From: Spiroplasma mirum ATCC 29335
Lineage (GTDB): Bacteria; Bacillota_I; Bacilli_A; Mycoplasmatales; Mycoplasmataceae
Length of the DNA: 64,000 nt
NCBI RefSeq assembly: GCF_000565195.1
Contig: NZ_CP006720.1
Location: 372,001-436,000 of the forward strand
Reading direction: 5' to 3'
Below the pieces are notes generated by a model that had not been told where the DNA came from, made no database searches, and worked only from the letters and a program-made list of their open reading frames with translations. Position numbers and translations under genes: made by a program. Numbering within the stretch: the stretch's first letter is position 1; every line of letters starts with the position of its first letter. This document shows, piece by piece, positions 30,859 through 41,061 of the stretch.

Positions 30859-31728
30859 ATGAAACAGTATTTAACAATGGCCCAGTTTATTTTAGATAAT
30901 GGTTTAGTCAAGCAAGACCGGACTAATACCGGAACAATTTCTTATTTTGGCTATCAAATGCGCTTTAATTTAGCAGAAGGGTTTCCCTTGTTAACAACTA
31001 AAAAAGTTCATTTTAAATCGGTGGTGTATGAATTACTATGGTTTATTAAGGGTGATACTAATATTAAATATTTAGTTAACCATAATGTCCGGATTTGAAA
31101 CGAATGACCATATGAAAAATATACGAAGTCATCAGATTACCAAAATGAAACTTTAGCTGAATTTGTTGAAAAAATTGAAACAAATGATGAATTCGCGCAA
31201 AAACATGGGGATTTAGGTCCAGTTTATGGAAAACAATGACGTAATTTTGAAGGAGTGGATCAACTAGCAAATTTAATTGATAATTTAAAAACTAACCCTT
31301 ATTCACGTCGTCATATTTTAAGTGCTTGAAATCCGAAAGAAGTTGATAATATGGCCTTACCACCTTGTCATACCCTTGTTCAGTTCTATGTTTCTCAAGA
31401 TAATAAATTAAGTTGCCAATTATACCAACGCAGTGCGGATGTTTTTTTAGGAGTTCCCTTTAATATTGCGAGTTATGCGTTATTAACTTATATGATTGCT
31501 CAGGTGTGTGGTTTTGAACTTGGTGATTTTGTTTATAGTTTTGGTGATTGTCATATTTATCAAAATCATTTAGCCCAAATTAATGAACAATTAACGAGAA
31601 CACCACGTGCATTGCCAACCTTAAAATTAAACGCGGATGTAAAATCGTTATTTGATTTTACTTATGAAGATATTGTCTTAGAAAATTATGATCCATATCC
31701 CGCCATTAAAGGTTTGGTGGCAGTGTAA
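30859..31728 (+). CDS. thyA: Thymidylate synthase
   Basis: 289 residues, complete. Catalytic Cys170 lies in [12 protein letters not shown]. Other signatures are [58 protein letters not shown] and [10 protein letters not shown]. It converts dUMP to dTMP using methylene-THF. ATG 30859 follows AAAAGGAGTGG. Its stop overlaps the DHFR start by one base, as expected, since the two enzymes share the folate cycle. Confidence 0.98.
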
Positions 31729-32210
31729 TGATTAAGTTATTATGGGCAATGGATCAGCATGGTTTAATTGGCAAGGATAATCACTTGCCATGGCATATTA
31801 AAGCTGAGCTTCAACATTTTAAAGCTGAAACTCTTAATAAAACAATTTTATTAGGACGAACTACTTTTGAAGTAATTAACTGCGTGTTACCTAATCGGAA
31901 AACAATTGTAGTGACCCATAATCCTAACTATCACTTTGACCATCCAGATGTGCAGGTTGTTCATGATTTACAACCAATACTAACACAATATCAACAAAAT
32001 CCGGATAATGAGTTAATAGTTTGTGGGGGGTCAAAGGTGTATGAAGAAACTTTGCCCGTGGCCGATCAGTTAATTATTAGTTATATTAAGGGTAAATATA
32101 CTGGTGATACTTATTTTCCCCCTTTTAATCTTGATGATTTTGAATTAAAATTTAACCAAGAATATGATGAATTTACTGTTAAAAAATATGTGAGAAGGAG
32201 AAGATCTTAA
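31728..32210 (+). CDS. folA: Dihydrofolate reductase
   Basis: 160 residues. LLWAMDQHGLIGKDNHLPWH is the DHFR active-site start, with the Leu-Pro-Trp motif. ILLGRTTFEVI and LIVCGGSKVYEETLPVADQL follow the cofactor-binding pattern. It regenerates THF for thyA; the two are translationally coupled (TAATG). It ends by overlapping the plsC start. Confidence 0.96.
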   Translation: MIKLLWAMDQHGLIGKDNHLPWHIKAELQHFKAETLNKTILLGRTTFEVINCVLPNRKTIVVTHNPNYHFDHPDVQVVHDLQPILTQYQQNPDNELIVCGGSKVYEETLPVADQLIISYIKGKYTGDTYFPPFNLDDFELKFNQEYDEFTVKKYVRRRRS

Positions 32211-33007
32211 TGCCAAATATATGAAAAATTATCTTAACATTACCACGTTTTTTGCGAATGTTAACAAAATCAAAGAGCATAGCTAGAAAAATTAAACGTG
32301 ATCCCAATATTGTTTCTGAAGAATACCGTTATCACTGGCTTCAGAAACGAACAAAATATATGTTATGAATTTTTGATATTAAGTTAATTGTTCATAAAGA
32401 AGAAAATTGAATTGATAAGGGTTGTTTAATGGTTGCTAACCACCAGTCAAATATTGATCCCGCTATTATTTTTCGGTTAAATGATTTTAGTAAAACCGCA
32501 CCGTGTGCTTTTATTGCCAAGAAAGAATTAGCAACTGACAAGCGTTTTAAAAATTTTGTGGCTTTAATTGATGTATTATTCTTAGACCGTAAGAATCCAC
32601 GCCAAGCAATTGAAGTTATTAATGAAGCAAACGAATTAATTCGCGTGCCCCGGACAATGGTTATCTTCCCGGAAGGAACCCGTAGTCATCAACAGGAAAT
32701 GGGAGAATTCCAAGCGGGAAGTTTTAAAATCGCTCAAAAAGCGCACGCGCCAATTATTCCGGTGTCGCTTGTTAATTCATACCAAGTTTTAAATAAAAAA
32801 GTTAAACAAAAAGGCAAGAAATATATTCATGTTGTGTTTCATAAACCAATTAAACCAGATACTTTTATGACCAAACCAACGGACTTAATTTCAAACAATG
32901 TTAAGCAAATCATTCAAAAAGGAATTGATCAATATAAACATGTTGACCATAAGAAAGCCTATGAAAAATATCGTGCCGAATTAAAACAAAAAGCCAAAAA
33001 TGCTTAA
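32210..33007 (+). CDS. plsC: 1-acyl-sn-glycerol-3-phosphate acyltransferase
   Basis: 265 residues. The acyltransferase HX4D motif is in NHQSNID (residues 77-83), and the phosphate-binding block is VIFPEGTRSHQQ. An N-terminal amphipathic/hydrophobic segment (IWKIILTLPRFLRMLT) gives membrane attachment. It makes phosphatidic acid for membrane lipids. It shares a transcript with thyA-folA (one-base overlap) and deoA (24-base gap). Confidence 0.93.
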
Positions 33008-33031
33008 GAAATAAATAGGAGATGAAAAAGA

Positions 33032-34345
33032 ATGAGACTTTTAGACTTAATTGAAAAGAAAAAAAATGGCCAAGAACTAACCCAAGAAGAAATTAAATTT
33101 ATTATTGAAGGATATACCAATGGGGTGATCCCTGACTATCAAATGTCAGCCTTTCTAATGGCAGTTTTTTTCCAATCAATGTCAATTACCGAAATATCAT
33201 ATTTAACCGATGCGATGATTCAATCAGGAGAAGTATATGACTTATCTGCAATCAACGGCTTTAAAGTTGACAAGCATTCTTCGGGGGGTGTTGGTGATAA
33301 AGTTAGTTTAATCTATGCGCCCCTTGTTGCTAGTTTTGGGTTAAAAGTAGCAAAAATGTCTGGACGTGGCCTTGGCCAAACAGGGGGAACAATTGATAAA
33401 TTAGAAAGTTTTCCGGGGTTCAAAGTTGAAATTCCCTTTGCGGAGTTTGTCCGGATTGTTAATAAAACAAATATTTCAATTATTGCCCAGTCAAGTAATA
33501 TTGTTCCGGCGGATAAAAAAATTTATGCCCTACGTGATGTTACTGCCACAGTTAATTCAATTCCACTAATTGCAGCTAGCATTATGTGTAAAAAAATTGC
33601 CACTGGTAGTGACGGGATTGTCTTAGATGTTAAATGTGGAAATGGGGCCTTTATGAAATCAATTTCCGAAGCTAAACAATTAGCCGAAATTATGGTGGGG
33701 ATTGGGAAACATTTTGATAAAAAAATTGCTGCTGAAATTACCAACATGAATCAACCATTAGGCCGTGCCATTGGGAATGCGATTGAAATTTATGAAGTTG
33801 TGAAAACTTTACAGGGCGAAGGTCCTGATGATTTAAATTATATTGTTTGTGAATCAGCGGCGTTAAGCTTATGCCAAGCAAAATTATTCCCTGATTTTGA
33901 TAGTGCGTTTAAAGCTTGTCAGGATAAACTTCACAATTCACCAGAACCATTAACTTACTTTAAAAACTTTATCCAAGAACAGGGTGGTGATTTATCACTA
34001 ATTAGTGATTTGAGTTCGTTGGACCAAATTTTAAAAGTTAAAAATAAAGTTGAAATTAAAGCAAAAGAAACTGGCTTTGTCGAAATTATTGATACTAACG
34101 CCTTAGGATTATTGTCAGTGCGATTAGGAGCCGGACGAAATACCAAAGAAGAAGCAATTGACCATCATGCAGGGATTTACTTAAATAAAAAAACGGGTGA
34201 ATTTGTAAACGAAGGGGAAGTGGTGATGACATTATATACTAATCGCTATATTACCGAGCCAGTTTATGAATGAGCAGAAAGTACTTTTAAAATTACTGAC
34301 AAAAAACCAAAAGACTACGAACTAGTATATGAAGTAATTCAATAA
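33032..34345 (+). CDS. deoA: Pyrimidine-nucleoside / thymidine phosphorylase
   Basis: 437 residues. VDKHSSGGVGDKVSLIYAPL, the family signature, and KMSGRGLGQTGGTIDKLES bind phosphate and pyrimidine nucleoside. ALRDVTATVNSIPLIAASIM and GAGRNTKEEAIDHHAGI complete the pattern. It cleaves thymidine or uridine to base and pentose-1-phosphate. It ends the thyA-folA-plsC-deoA unit and so puts thymidine salvage beside dTMP synthesis. The TGA near 34273 is Trp. Confidence 0.95.
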
Positions 34346-34350
34346 TTAAT

Positions 34351-34375
34351 AAAGAGAGCGGTGCCCTCTTTTTCT
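34351..34375 (+). terminator. Terminator after deoA
   Basis: AAAGAG...GC-GGT-GC...CTCTTTTTCTTT. Confidence 0.65.
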
Positions 34376-34485
34376 TTGGGATTTTAAAACTCTGTTGCTT
34401 ATTTCGCAATTTTTTATAATTTTGCTTTGAATTATTATAAAATATCATTATGATATATAAAGAGGAAATAAAGAAGGGAAAGATA

Positions 34486-35259
34486 ATGTTGACAAATAAT
34501 CCCCGCTATGAAGTAAGTTTAGATAATTTTACTGGTTCGCTGGATTTATTATTGCATCTAATTAAAGAAAAAGCAGTTGATCTTTTTAGCGTTAGTTTGT
34601 TAGAAATAACTGATCAGTTTTTAGCTTATTTACATCAATTTGAAAAATTAAACATTGAAATTGCGTCCGAATATTTATTAATGACAAGTTATTTAATTGA
34701 AATTAAAACTAAACTAGTTCTTCCCAAAGAAGAAGTTGAAATTGATGAAAACTACGAAAAGGATAACCGTGAAGAACTAATTGCCCGGTTGTTAGAATAT
34801 AAAAAGATTAAAGAAGTGACCCATTATTTTAAAAACCAACACCAAGAATCAAGCAAATATTTATCAAAACCAAAAACTATTATTAAAGGTCAACGCGTTC
34901 CTGATGAAGAATTACCCTTATCCCCTAAAATTAACATTGATAAATTAGCCAATAGTTTTCTAAAAATGTTAGAGCGGATTAATGCTTCCAAACCATTAAA
35001 TTCTAATATTATAATTACCGAAGTTTCCCCCGAAGAAATTACCGTTAAAATTTTAGATATTATTGAAAACACCACCCAGGAATGGTTATTAGGAGATTTA
35101 TTAGATTATTTTGAACTATCAACCCAGGTGTTTGTTGCTTGTTTTATTGCGATTTTAGACTTAGCTCGTCATCAAAAGATTAGCATCACCCAGCACCAAC
35201 ATTTGGATAACATTTATATTACTTATCTTAACTTAGGAGAGGAGCAGCAAGATGAATAA
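34486..35259 (+). CDS. scpA: Segregation and condensation protein A
   Basis: 257 residues. YEVSLDNFTGSLDLLLHLI and EYLLMTSYLIEIKTKLVLP are the ScpA (kleisin) N-terminal blocks that bind the SMC neck; the C-terminal winged helix ends in HLDNIYITYLNLGEE. With ScpB and SMC it condenses the chromosome. ATG 34486 is chosen over 34450 because AAGAAGGGA lies directly upstream. It overlaps scpB by eight bases. Confidence 0.95.
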   Translation: MLTNNPRYEVSLDNFTGSLDLLLHLIKEKAVDLFSVSLLEITDQFLAYLHQFEKLNIEIASEYLLMTSYLIEIKTKLVLPKEEVEIDENYEKDNREELIARLLEYKKIKEVTHYFKNQHQESSKYLSKPKTIIKGQRVPDEELPLSPKINIDKLANSFLKMLERINASKPLNSNIIITEVSPEEITVKILDIIENTTQEWLLGDLLDYFELSTQVFVACFIAILDLARHQKISITQHQHLDNIYITYLNLGEEQQDE

Positions 35260-35800
35260 TAATGAAAAAAATGCTTTATTAGAAGGGTTACTTTTTATTA
35301 GCGGAGATGAAGGAATTGATTTGTCTGAAATTAGTGAAGTCTTAGAATTACCACTCCAGGATTGTCAACAGTTAATTGCGACCTTAGCAAAGGAATACCA
35401 AACTAGCTCTACTCGGGGGTTAATGATTAATAATTTTGCAAATAAATACCGGTTAACAACCAAAAAAGAATATTATCCGTTTTATTTAAAATTGTCCCAT
35501 TCCAAAGTTGAAGCCCGTCTATCCCAAGCAGCCCTTGAAACATTAGCCATCATTGCTTATCGTGGCCCCATTAGCAAGCCAGAAATAGAAGATTTACGGG
35601 GTGTTAATTCCGATAATGTCATCTATAAGTTAAAAGCCCGCGAATTAATTAAAGAGGCGGGAAAAAGTGACTTGCCAGGAAAACCACTAAACTATAAAGT
35701 TACCCAAGAATTCTTAAAAGCTTTTAACTTAAATTCCCTGGCCGAGTTACCGCAATTACAAGAAATTACTAGTGACGAAGAAGAGGACTTATTTAAATAA
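35252..35800 (+). CDS. scpB: Segregation and condensation protein B
   Basis: 182 residues with two winged-helix domains: ALLEGLLFISGDEGIDLSEI and, in the second, SQAALETLAIIAYRGPISKP with DLRGVNSDNVIYKLKAREL. These are standard ScpB blocks. ScpB dimers bind ScpA and stimulate SMC. The stop overlaps rluB by one base, the usual scpA-scpB-rluB arrangement. Confidence 0.96.
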   Translation: MNNNEKNALLEGLLFISGDEGIDLSEISEVLELPLQDCQQLIATLAKEYQTSSTRGLMINNFANKYRLTTKKEYYPFYLKLSHSKVEARLSQAALETLAIIAYRGPISKPEIEDLRGVNSDNVIYKLKARELIKEAGKSDLPGKPLNYKVTQEFLKAFNLNSLAELPQLQEITSDEEEDLFK

Positions 35801-36540
35801 TGGAACGGTTACAAAAAGTAATTGCTAATTATGGTTATGCTTCGCGCCGTAAAGCAGAAGAATTAATTTTACAACGTCGGGTGAAGGTTAATGGGCAAGT
35901 TATCAGTGAAATGGGGTTTAAAGTTACATCTCACGATGTCATTATGATTGATAATAAAATCCTGGAAAATAAAAATCAGCAAAAAATCTATATAATGTTA
36001 AATAAACCCCGCAATACCGTGAGCACTGTTCGTGATCCACACCACCGGAAAACGGTGCTATCGTACTTAACAGGAATTTCCTACCGAGTTTATCCGGTGG
36101 GGAGATTAGATTATGATACTAGTGGGTTATTATTAATTACGAATGATGGGGAGTTTGCCAATATTATTACTCATCCTAAACATATTATTGACAAAACTTA
36201 TCATGTGCTAGTCAAGGGAATCATTACGAAACCCCAACTGTGTGATTTAGCCTGTGGGGTAAAAATTGAGGATAATTTTACAACCTCCCCATCCCAAACT
36301 CGGGTGTTAAAATATTTGGAAAAAGATGACACCACGGTTTTAGAATTAATTATTCACGAGGGTAAAAAGCACCAGGTTAAGCGTATGCTTGGCGCTGTTG
36401 GCAGTGAAGTTCTAAAGTTAAAAAGAGTGGCAATTGGTTTTTTACAGTTAGATGAAAGTTTAAAACCAGGAGAATGACGGTATTTAAAACCAAAAGAAAT
36501 TAAGCGCTTTTTTGGAATTTTTAATAGCATAAAAAAATAA
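35800..36540 (+). CDS. rluB: 23S rRNA / large ribosomal subunit pseudouridine synthase B
   Basis: 246 residues. S4-like start MERLQKVIANYGYASRRKAE, catalytic block PVGRLDYDTSGLLLITNDGE with the active Asp, then YHVLVKG and IIHEGKKHQVKRMLGAVG: the RluB/RsuA family. It makes pseudouridine in 23S rRNA. The usual length is 240-250. The exact target U is inferred from the family. Confidence 0.93.
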
Positions 36541-36601
36541 AACTACTTTTAATCATTTTTAAAATACGATAAAATTAAGCAAATAAGAAAAGAGGGAAGT
36601 T

Positions 36602-37213
36602 ATGCGAATTACATTAGCAGGAGTAGTTGGGGTAGGAAAATCAACTGTTAGTAAAATGCTCGGCGATAAATATAACTATGTAGTTATGGACGAACCAGTT
36701 GAAGAAAACCCATATTTAGATGAATACTATGCTGATTTAAAAAAAATGGCGTTTAAAATGCAAGTTTATATGGTGATGGCCCGTAGTAAACAATTGAAAC
36801 AAGCTAAAATTGAACCAAATATTATTTTTGATCGCAGTGTGTTAGAAGACATTATCTTTGTGGATGTTCTCCACGAACTAGGTTATATGAACATGACTGA
36901 TTACAAAGTTTATCGTGAGTTTTATGATATTGTGGTTTTACAAAGTTTATACTTGGATGAAACCATTAAACCAGAGTTAGTAGTTTATTTACGAATTTCA
37001 CCGTTTGGGGCGATGAACCGGATTAAGCAACGGGGAAGACCAAGTGAACAAACAGTGAGCCCTGCTTACTGAGAATTATTAAACAAAAAATATGAAGAAT
37101 GATACCAACGGAATAAAGATAAGTTTAATTTCTTAGTTATTGATGCGGAGGATAAAACCCCCGATGAAATTGTTGATATTATTTCGGAAAAAATTGATCA
37201 ATATCAAAAATAA
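36602..37213 (+). CDS. Deoxyadenosine/deoxyguanosine kinase (deoxynucleoside kinase)
   Basis: 203 residues. P-loop GVVGVGKSTV (residues 7-16), the DEPVEENPYLDEYY substrate block, IIFDRSVLEDIIFV (DRS motif) and RIKQRGRPSEQT (lid). It phosphorylates deoxynucleosides to dNMPs. Mollicutes rely on this salvage because they lack most de novo nucleotide synthesis. It fits with deoA and thyA nearby. Own unit with terminator. Confidence 0.9.
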
Positions 37214-37243
37214 AAAAAGCTGTAAATAATTACAGTTTTTTTA
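37213..37243 (+). terminator. Terminator after the deoxynucleoside kinase
   Basis: AAAAAAGCTGTAA, loop, TTACAG and T7; the stem is shared with the converging ppa end. Confidence 0.75.
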
Positions 37244-37263
37244 TTTTATTAATAAATCTTAAT

Positions 37264-37827
37264 TTACACTTGACCTAGTCCTTTTTCTTTTCAAATTTGC
37301 ATTACTTTTTCTTTGCCTTCGGTTTCAAGGATTGTTTTATACTCTAAATAACGATCTTGACATTCTTTAATTTCTTTGAGCGCTTGGTCAACACCACTTC
37401 ACCCATTAATTCGGACTTCTTTTTTTTGCAATGCTTTATATTGCAAGAAGAAATTTTCAATTTCATCACGTAAATGTTGGGGCACATCTGCTAATGTTTG
37501 GTAATGTTTGAAGCGCGGGTCACTATCAACAACACCAAATAGTTTGGTATCAATTTCCCCACTATCAATCATGTTGATTGTCCCTAACACCCGCACATTG
37601 ATTTGACAACCCGGAACTGTTGGGTAAGTAATTAATGAAATTACGTCTAACGGGTCACCATCTCAATCTAAAGTATTTTCAATAAATCCATATTCACCGG
37701 GATAAAAATTGGCACCATATAATACCCGGTCCAAAATAATACGACCAGTTTGACTATCATATTCATATTTATTACTTGATCCTTTTGGGATTTCCACAAT
37801 TATTCGCAGCACATTATTTTTACTCAT
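37264..37827 (-). CDS. ppa: Inorganic pyrophosphatase
   Basis: 187 residues, complete, minus strand. VEIPKGSSNKYEYD, then RVLYGANFYPGEYGFIENTL, the metal-binding DWDGDPLDVI, and later FGVVDSDPRF with KALQKKEVRI are the family I signature blocks. It removes pyrophosphate from biosynthetic reactions in the cytoplasm. The TGA in the Trp of VRINGWSGVDQAL is code-4 Trp. Family I enzymes are Mg2+-dependent. Confidence 0.96.
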
Positions 37828-37906
37828 CTTAAAATTTCCTTTCTTTTTTTATTTTCTTATATTAATATAACATAGAAAATTATCAGTTGGGTAATATTTT
37901 GGAAAT

Positions 37907-38815
37907 TTAACGGCTAGGAGCGCTATTTTTAATTTCATTCATTTCTATTTCTTCATTTTTTATTTCTTCTGTAATTTCGTTAAGTTTTTTGCCATTTTCT
38001 TTTTTCGCTATTTGCATTTTTTTTTGTTGAGTTGTTAATGTAACCATTTCAATTTCTTGGTTTGCTTGCTTTTCTTCAGTTATTTTTAACTTATTAGCAA
38101 CATCTATTTCATTTAGTTCACCTGGTTTTTTATATTCTTTTCTTTTTTCTGCTGCTAATTGTTTAGGTTTTAATGCTTTGGAAAAATGATCATCGTTTAG
38201 TGTGGGATCACGGAAATCAAAATCTGCGATTTCAATGCCTAGTTTTTGTTTATTTAGTAAGGTCATTTTTTGTATTTTTTTAGGGGTTATCGAACTTCAA
38301 AAAGATTTTTTTGGTGTGGCAAAGGGAATATTATTTGGATTAAATTTTAAACCATATTGTATTGTTTTGATTTTAAAACCAAGTGATTTTATTGCTACTT
38401 TTAAATCTTCTTCAAAAATTTTTTTAAAATTTTCAATTTCTTGTTGCGACAGATGATCAATAATTTTATAAAAAATTAAGTTAATTTTATTTTTTTCAGA
38501 CTCGATTGCTATTGTAGTTGGTGTCATTTCATTAATTTCACTTTGGAGTGTTTCAATTTCCTTTTGAAATGAATAAAGAGCGGCTAATTTTTCTTCTTTT
38601 TCTTGACTAACTGTTACCAATAAAGGATCATTAGCATTTTTTGTTAAATCTTCTTTCAGAACATTAATTTCTACTAAGATGTTCTTTAAAATAACATTTA
38701 AAAATTCTTGATGTGTGGTATTTATTGTAGTAGTTAGTTCTTGATAATTTTTAATTTCTTTTGATGAGAATTTTATTATAATATTTTGTAATTCTTGTAA
38801 GTTGGTAAATTTCAT
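37907..38815 (-). CDS. Coiled-coil protein of unknown function (intact)
   Basis: 302 residues from ATG 38815 (ribosome site AAAGGAA), uninterrupted once TGA at 38297 is read as Trp. It has no signal peptide or membrane helix. MKFTNLQELQNIIIKFSSKE begins a long helical protein: VSQEKEEKLAALYSFQKEIE, then a middle KTIQYGLKFNPNNIPFATPK, and a heavily charged end (TEEKQANQEIEMVTLTTQQK). No family recognised. It is the only unbroken member of the minus-strand coiled-coil genes in this window, which suggests that its product is still made. Confidence 0.65.
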
Positions 38816-38919
38816 TGGTTGCTGTTCCTTTCATGTTTTATAAAACTTTGGTTAATAACTATTCCATTTTCTTTTTAATTATATATAATTTTATTGATTA
38901 AAAAAGTGAGGAATTTAAG

Positions 38920-39646
38920 ATGAGAAGATTATTAAAAAATAGTTTTCGGTTAGAAACAAAACGAATCGCTGCAATGGCAATTATTGTTGCGCTATATGTA
39001 CTATTTTCTTGAATTAGTAAAGTGGCTAATTTAAGTATTTTTTCAGTGGCGCCTTTCTTAAAAATTGAATTTACTGACTTTATTTGTTTATTAGCAGTCC
39101 GAATTATTGGGATTGTTTATAGTAGTTTATTAGTAATTAGTGTGAGTTGATTACGAATAGCCTACTTAGGGAACGGCCCAATTGATGTTTTTGCCTTAAT
39201 GTTGGCCGATTTAATTTTTATTTGAATTTTCTTAGTGGGGGACTTTTATTTCCACTGAATAATTAATAAATTTGTTAAAGGCAAAAACGAAAAAGGATAT
39301 GACTATTTAATTACAAGTATTGCTATTATTTTTAGCATTATTTGTACAACATTCTTAATGACATTTTTTTAACTGGTTATTTATTTATGATATGTATGCA
39401 AAATTTATGAACTATCAGCCAAGTGATATTGCTTGGTTTAAAAGTATTTTAGTATCAATTGTGATTCCGTTTAATTTAATTAAGTTTTCAATTAATAGTG
39501 TTATTTTTATGGCAATTTATCGAGCAATTGTGTTAATTGAACATCAATTTAAATTGAATTACCAATTAATTCCATCAAAACCAAAAACTAGTGACAATTC
39601 AATCTTATATCTTGATTATGATCTTAGTGAAGAATTGTTCTTTTAA
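38920..39646 (+). pseudogene. ECF transporter S component (MPN527-like), one homopolymer frameshift
   Basis: From ATG 38920: MRRLLKNSFRLETKRIAAMA, then AIIVALYVLFSWISKVANLS and FLKIEFTDFICLLAVRIIG (typical S-component helix pattern), YLGNGPIDVFALMLADLIF. The frame ends in a T7 run (39364-39370). With six T it continues as NWLFIYDMYAKFMNYQPSDI and SINSVIFMAIYRAIVLIE to 39646. Total about 241 residues, the normal length for this mollicute family. The imported vitamin is unknown. It is either freshly broken or a sequencing slip. Hairpin 39645-39668 follows as a possible terminator. Confidence 0.75.
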
Positions 39647-39814
39647 AAGTAGTTGATTATTAAATACTTTTTTAATTAAAAAATAGTTTTCCAAGTTGTT
39701 ACGTTGCGATTTAACGGACTTCTATATTAAATTTAGCTATCAAGACTTAAATTTCCGTTAAAATAGTCAGTCAGAATTCTAGTTTCATATCCTAGTAGAA
39801 CTAAATATCTTTGA

Positions 39815-39880
39815 AATAAAAATACCTAACAAAAAAAGAAATGTTAGGTATTATATATACTCAAATATTTATTTCTGAAA
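39815..39880 (-). ncRNA. Candidate small RNA ending in a minus-strand terminator
   Basis: On the minus strand, TATAAT (39888-39883) is followed about 35 bases later by an 11-bp hairpin AATACCTAACA / TGTTAGGTATT (39852-39842 with 39831-39821) and a TTTTTATTTC tail. No reading frame lies between. This would give a transcript of about 60 bases. The rest of 39650-40017 shows only an inverted repeat, TTTAACGGA (39710-39718) / TCCGTTAAA (39754-39762), and the tRNA promoter. Confidence 0.35.
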
Positions 39881-39975
39881 ACATTATAACATATTTTTTT
39901 ATTTAAAATAATTAGCAAAATTATTTTTTTTATTTTCTTCCCACAAAATATCTACTTAAAATATCCTAATTTTGC

Positions 39976-40003
39976 TTGAAAAAATGAAAATAATTGTGAT
40001 AAT
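39976..40003 (+). promoter_or_regulatory. Promoter of tRNA-Arg
   Basis: TTGAAA (39976-39981), 16-base spacer, GATAAT (39998-40003) preceded by an extended TG. Confidence 0.6.
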
Positions 40004-40017
40004 ATAAATAAGGTTAT

Positions 40018-40094
40018 GCCCACGTAGCTCAGTAGGATAGAGCATGCGCCTTCTAAGCGTAGGGTCGTGAGTTCGAATCTCTCCGTGGGTGCCA
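40018..40094 (+). tRNA. tRNA-Arg, anticodon UCU
   Basis: 77 bases. Acceptor GCCCACG/CGTGGGT, D arm GCTCAGTAGGATAGAGC, anticodon stem-loop GCGCCTTCTAAGCGT with anticodon TCT, T arm with GTTCGAATC, and an encoded GCCA end. It reads AGA (and AGG), the main Arg codon of this AT-rich genome. Single-gene unit. Confidence 0.97.
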
Positions 40095-40120
40095 TTTAAA
40101 TTTAATTAAAAAAGCAAAAA

Positions 40121-40168
40121 TTAAATCCTATCCGCATTAGTCAAAAATTAATGTAAATAGGGTTTTTA
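40121..40168 (+). terminator. Terminator after tRNA-Arg
   Basis: TTAAATCCTAT...GCATTA / TAATGT...ATAGGGTTTTTAA two-part stem. Confidence 0.65.
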
Positions 40169-40220
40169 ATTTATTTTTTTAATTATATAATTTTAGTAGA
40201 AAATCCTAGGAGTTAAGAAG

Positions 40221-40985
40221 ATGAAGAAATCAAATAATTATTATGATGAAATTTTAACTGAAATTGCTAATCTTTTAAAAGAAGGCGATTATGAAGCAGT
40301 TTATTGAAAAGCACGCAATGAATTGGAAATGCCCTATATTCCCCAACAAGTAGAAACAAAATTAGTTGAATTTTTTAAACAAGCAAATACTGTTATGAAT
40401 GAACAAACTAATCGTAAATTACAAGCAAACTTATCATTAGTAGAGATTGAAAATATTTTATTAAATTCGTTGGATGAAGAAATCCATTTAGTTGCTTTTC
40501 ATTATTTAAAAAACTATAATGCTCGCCAAATTCTCCCAACCATCAGGAAATATCTAATGAATAGTTTCTATCGCAATGCGTTAAAAATTCATTTGTTATA
40601 TGTTTTAAAAGAACAAAACATTGATGAAGATTTTCAAGTAACTAAAACAAATGGCACCTTCACGTTAAACCCCATAAAAATTCAAGATTTTTATACGCAC
40701 CACCAGGTTAAAAAAATTCAAAAATTATTAGACCAGCATGTTTATAATGATAATCCTAGTTTATTCAATGTTTGTTTATATATCTTACAAAATTATTATT
40801 ATGCATTATATCCATTTTTCATAGACAATAATGAAGTTGCTGATTTAACTTGTGCAATTATTTATAAAGGCCATTTACTTCAATTTGATGATGTCCAAAT
40901 TATTACAATTGCTGAACAGTTAAATTGCTCAGTAGCAATTGCTAATAAATATTTAGAATTATTTGAAATTGAACAAGTTCTGTAA
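40221..40985 (+). CDS. DUF3196-like mollicute protein
   Basis: 254 residues, cytoplasmic, mostly helical. NNYYDEILTEIANLLKEGDY begins it; MPYIPQQVETKLVEFF, LLNSLDEEIHLVAFHYLKNY and VADLTCAIIYKGHLLQFDDV follow. The pattern matches the DUF3196 family, found almost only in mollicutes and placed near trigger factor in several. The helical repeats look TPR/HEAT-like. Function unknown. The only internal TGA is Trp (YWKARNELE). Start ATG 40221 after GTTAAGAAG is a weak ribosome site. Confidence 0.7.
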
Positions 40986-41024
40986 AAAATAATAAATTTA
41001 GCGGATATAAATTATAGTTTTTGT

Positions 41025-41030
41025 TATAAT
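41025..41030 (+). promoter_or_regulatory. -10 element of tig
   Basis: TGTTATAAT: TATAAT with extended TG, 32 bases before ATG. No good -35 is seen, as expected for an extended -10 promoter. Confidence 0.5.
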
Positions 41031-41061
41031 GATAAATGTGTTAAAAAGGTAGGTATTAAAG

